Assembly (NCBI GenBank): GCA_036642795.1
Contig: JAVXTH010000045.1
Coordinates: 1 to 8,342 of the forward strand
Length of the DNA: 8,342 nucleotides
Reading direction: 5' to 3'
DNA from: JAVXTH01 sp036642795
GTDB taxonomy: Bacteria > Bacillota_I > Bacilli_A > Erysipelotrichales > Erysipelotrichaceae
Shown: positions 6,690 through 8,342 of the stretch, piece by piece
How the letters are laid out: each line of letters begins with the position of its first letter
Position numbering within the stretch: the first letter of the stretch is position 1
The notes under the pieces: generated by a model
Seen by the model: only the letters and a program-made list of their open reading frames with translations
Told to the model about the DNA's origin: nothing
Database searches by the model: none
Position numbers and translations under genes: made by a program

Positions 6690-8342
6690 TTAAGCTTCAA
6701 AAAACAATTTCTCAAATTCTTTGTGATTAACTGGTTTACCAAATAAAAAGCCTTGGATATAATCTGGTTTTGACTTCTCAACTACATCAAACTCACTCCA
6801 TGATTCAACACCCTCAACACACACTTTTAAATGAATGATATGGGCTAACTTAATAATATATTCTAAAAATGTATATTCATAACTATTTGCTTTAATTCCT
6901 TGTACAAAGCTACGATCTATTTTAATTAAATTTACAGGTAATTTCTTTAAATAATTTAAAGAAGAATAACCAGTTCCAAAATCATCAATCGCAATATCAT
7001 AACCAGCTTTTTGTAGGTCTTTAAAACCTTCATTGATAATATTTAAATCCGGTATCCAACAATTTTCCGTTAACTCTAAAATACAAGTTTTAGGATCTAA
7101 TTTACTTGCTTTCATTGTTTTCTTTAAATAAGGAATTAAATTTGGTTCTTTTAATTGAATATAAGAAACATTAATACTCATTAAAAACTTGTCATGATCT
7201 TTTTGCCATTCCAAACATTGTTGAATCGCTTGATCATATACCCATTTCCCAACTGTTACAATTAAATTATTCTCTTCTAATAAAGGAATAAATTCAACCG
7301 GTGAAATTTCACCAAATTCCTTTGAATGCCATCTTAATAATGCTTCAGCACCCACTACTTTTTTTGTGATGGTATCAATTTGTGGTTGATAATATAATTC
7401 GAATTCATCAAAGCCATTGTTGACACAACGATGTAGTGCTTCTTGATATTCAATGTTCTTCAGTTTACGATTATGGACTTTCTTAGAGAAAAAAGTTATT
7501 TGATTCTTTCCTTTGAATTTCGCAATTTCAATTGCACTGTCAGCATGTTTCGATAAATCAATATAATTATCGCCATCTTCCGGATACATGCAGGCACCCG
7601 CTGAAATAGAAATAAATAACTGTTTTCCTTCTACTTTAATATTACGGGCTAATAAAAGTTGAATCTTATTGAAAATCTCCTCGATTTGTTTGTTCGTTGA
7701 ATTAGGATAAAAGAAAGCAAATTCATCCCCATCTAAACGATATAATTGACATTCATCCGGTAATTGAGTTCTTATCTTTTCAACGATTGAAAATAACAAT
7801 TTATCCCCAAATGAATGACCAAACCGTTCATTAAAGTTCTTGAAATTATCGACATCTAAATAAACAAGTGTTCCTTGTTCAATGTTTTTAGCTTTGATGA
7901 TTTGATTCATTTCTTTCCCAAATTCTTGTCGACTTTTAACCCCTGTTGTATTATCAAATTTATTATTCTTACCAATGTTACTAATTCTACCAACCATTAA
8001 TTTAGGTTGATTCTCTTTATCATAATCTACTTTACCACGACAAGAAACCCAAACTACTTCTCCGGATTTATTAATCAAACGATATTCCATATCATGGACT
8101 TTGGTTTTTCCTTGTACAACATCTTTAATTCCTTTTAACCAATAATCAACATCTTCACTTGCCATGATGGTTGGCCAATAGCCAACTACATTATATTTAA
8201 CTTCTTTAGCTAATTCAAAATCAACAAATATTTCTTCTGACACTTTAAAAATATTGTTTTTTATATCCCACATAAAAACATAATCTTCGGTACTTTTTGA
8301 TATTAAATCGAAAAATAAATTTGCACTAAAATTCTTAATATG
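6690..8342 (-). CDS. PAS-GGDEF(degenerate)-EAL c-di-GMP phosphodiesterase, 5' end outside the window
   Basis: Likely hydrolyses c-di-GMP to pGpG. The first in-frame ATG in the window is at 8273, but the frame stays open to the edge and those 23 extra codons (ending STEDYVF) read as the start of a PAS domain. The true start therefore lies outside, and 550 residues are visible. Numbering from the 8273 Met: PAS up to about 101, GGDEF about 104-262, EAL about 274-527. The EAL site is complete: E310-A-L, N368, E400, D430-D431 in DDFGTGYSS, K451, E487 and Q507. In the GGDEF domain the signature is DGDEF (181-185) and the I-site Arg is absent, although D140, D142, N148 and D157 remain. Such domains often bind GTP to control the EAL partner rather than make c-di-GMP; weak cyclase activity cannot be excluded. 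No membrane segment is visible, but one could sit in the missing N-terminus. It is the first visible gene of the run and its stop is 32 bases before the next start. Confidence 0.93.
   Translation of the reverse strand, partial: HIKNFSANLFFDLISKSTEDYVFMWDIKNNIFKVSEEIFVDFELAKEVKYNVVGYWPTIMASEDVDYWLKGIKDVVQGKTKVHDMEYRLINKSGEVVWVSCRGKVDYDKENQPKLMVGRISNIGKNNKFDNTTGVKSRQEFGKEMNQIIKAKNIEQGTLVYLDVDNFKNFNERFGHSFGDKLLFSIVEKIRTQLPDECQLYRLDGDEFAFFYPNSTNKQIEEIFNKIQLLLARNIKVEGKQLFISISAGACMYPEDGDNYIDLSKHADSAIEIAKFKGKNQITFFSKKVHNRKLKNIEYQEALHRCVNNGFDEFELYYQPQIDTITKKVVGAEALLRWHSKEFGEISPVEFIPLLEENNLIVTVGKWVYDQAIQQCLEWQKDHDKFLMSINVSYIQLKEPNLIPYLKKTMKASKLDPKTCILELTENCWIPDLNIINEGFKDLQKAGYDIAIDDFGTGYSSLNYLKKLPVNLIKIDRSFVQGIKANSYEYTFLEYIIKLAHIIHLKVCVEGVESWSEFDVVEKSKPDYIQGFLFGKPVNHKEFEKLFFEA

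Overview
The window is about 8.3 kb of AT-rich DNA, almost entirely coding on the minus strand. It reads as part of one c-di-GMP signalling locus. The low GC, the AGGAGG-type ribosome binding sites and the architecture PAS-GGDEF-GAF with a 'C..C-P-L' PAS tail suggest a low-GC Bacillota (Firmicutes). An Erysipelotrichia- or Clostridia-like gut lineage is my best guess, but this is inference. Trp is encoded by TGG and the visible stops are TAA and TAG, so the standard bacterial code fits. A 100-N scaffold gap shows that the source is a draft or metagenome assembly.

In transcription order (right to left) the layout is as follows. (1) 8342-6690 is a PAS-GGDEF-EAL protein whose start lies beyond the right edge. 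Its EAL site is complete and its GGDEF motif is altered to DGDEF, so it is a likely c-di-GMP phosphodiesterase. (2) 6657-3848 is a cytosolic NTF2-like-PAS-PAS-GGDEF-GAF-PAS diguanylate cyclase. Its C-terminus is interrupted only by an assembly gap flanked by identical 55-base copies. Collapsing the copies restores one frame of 884 residues. (3) 3832-3017 is a trimeric-type purine nucleoside phosphorylase, whose ribosome binding site overlaps the stop codon of gene 2. (4) 2908-68 is a membrane-bound dCache-PAS-PAS-GGDEF-GAF diguanylate cyclase with an intact inhibitory site. It is followed by a clear intrinsic terminator at 36-69.

Genes 1, 2 and 3 are separated by 32 and 15 bases and are probably one operon. 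Gene 4 follows after 108 bases that hold a plausible extended -10 promoter, and it may be transcribed both from there and by read-through. Together the locus carries one enzyme to degrade c-di-GMP, two to make it in different places (membrane and cytosol) under different feedback control, and a purine salvage enzyme that could recycle guanosine from c-di-GMP breakdown. The last link is inference. The least ordinary points are the purine phosphorylase inside a c-di-GMP operon, the contrast in I-sites between the two paralogous cyclases, and the cysteine-bearing PAS domain behind the GGDEF-GAF core. No stretch longer than 300 bases lacks a gene, apart from the assembly gap.
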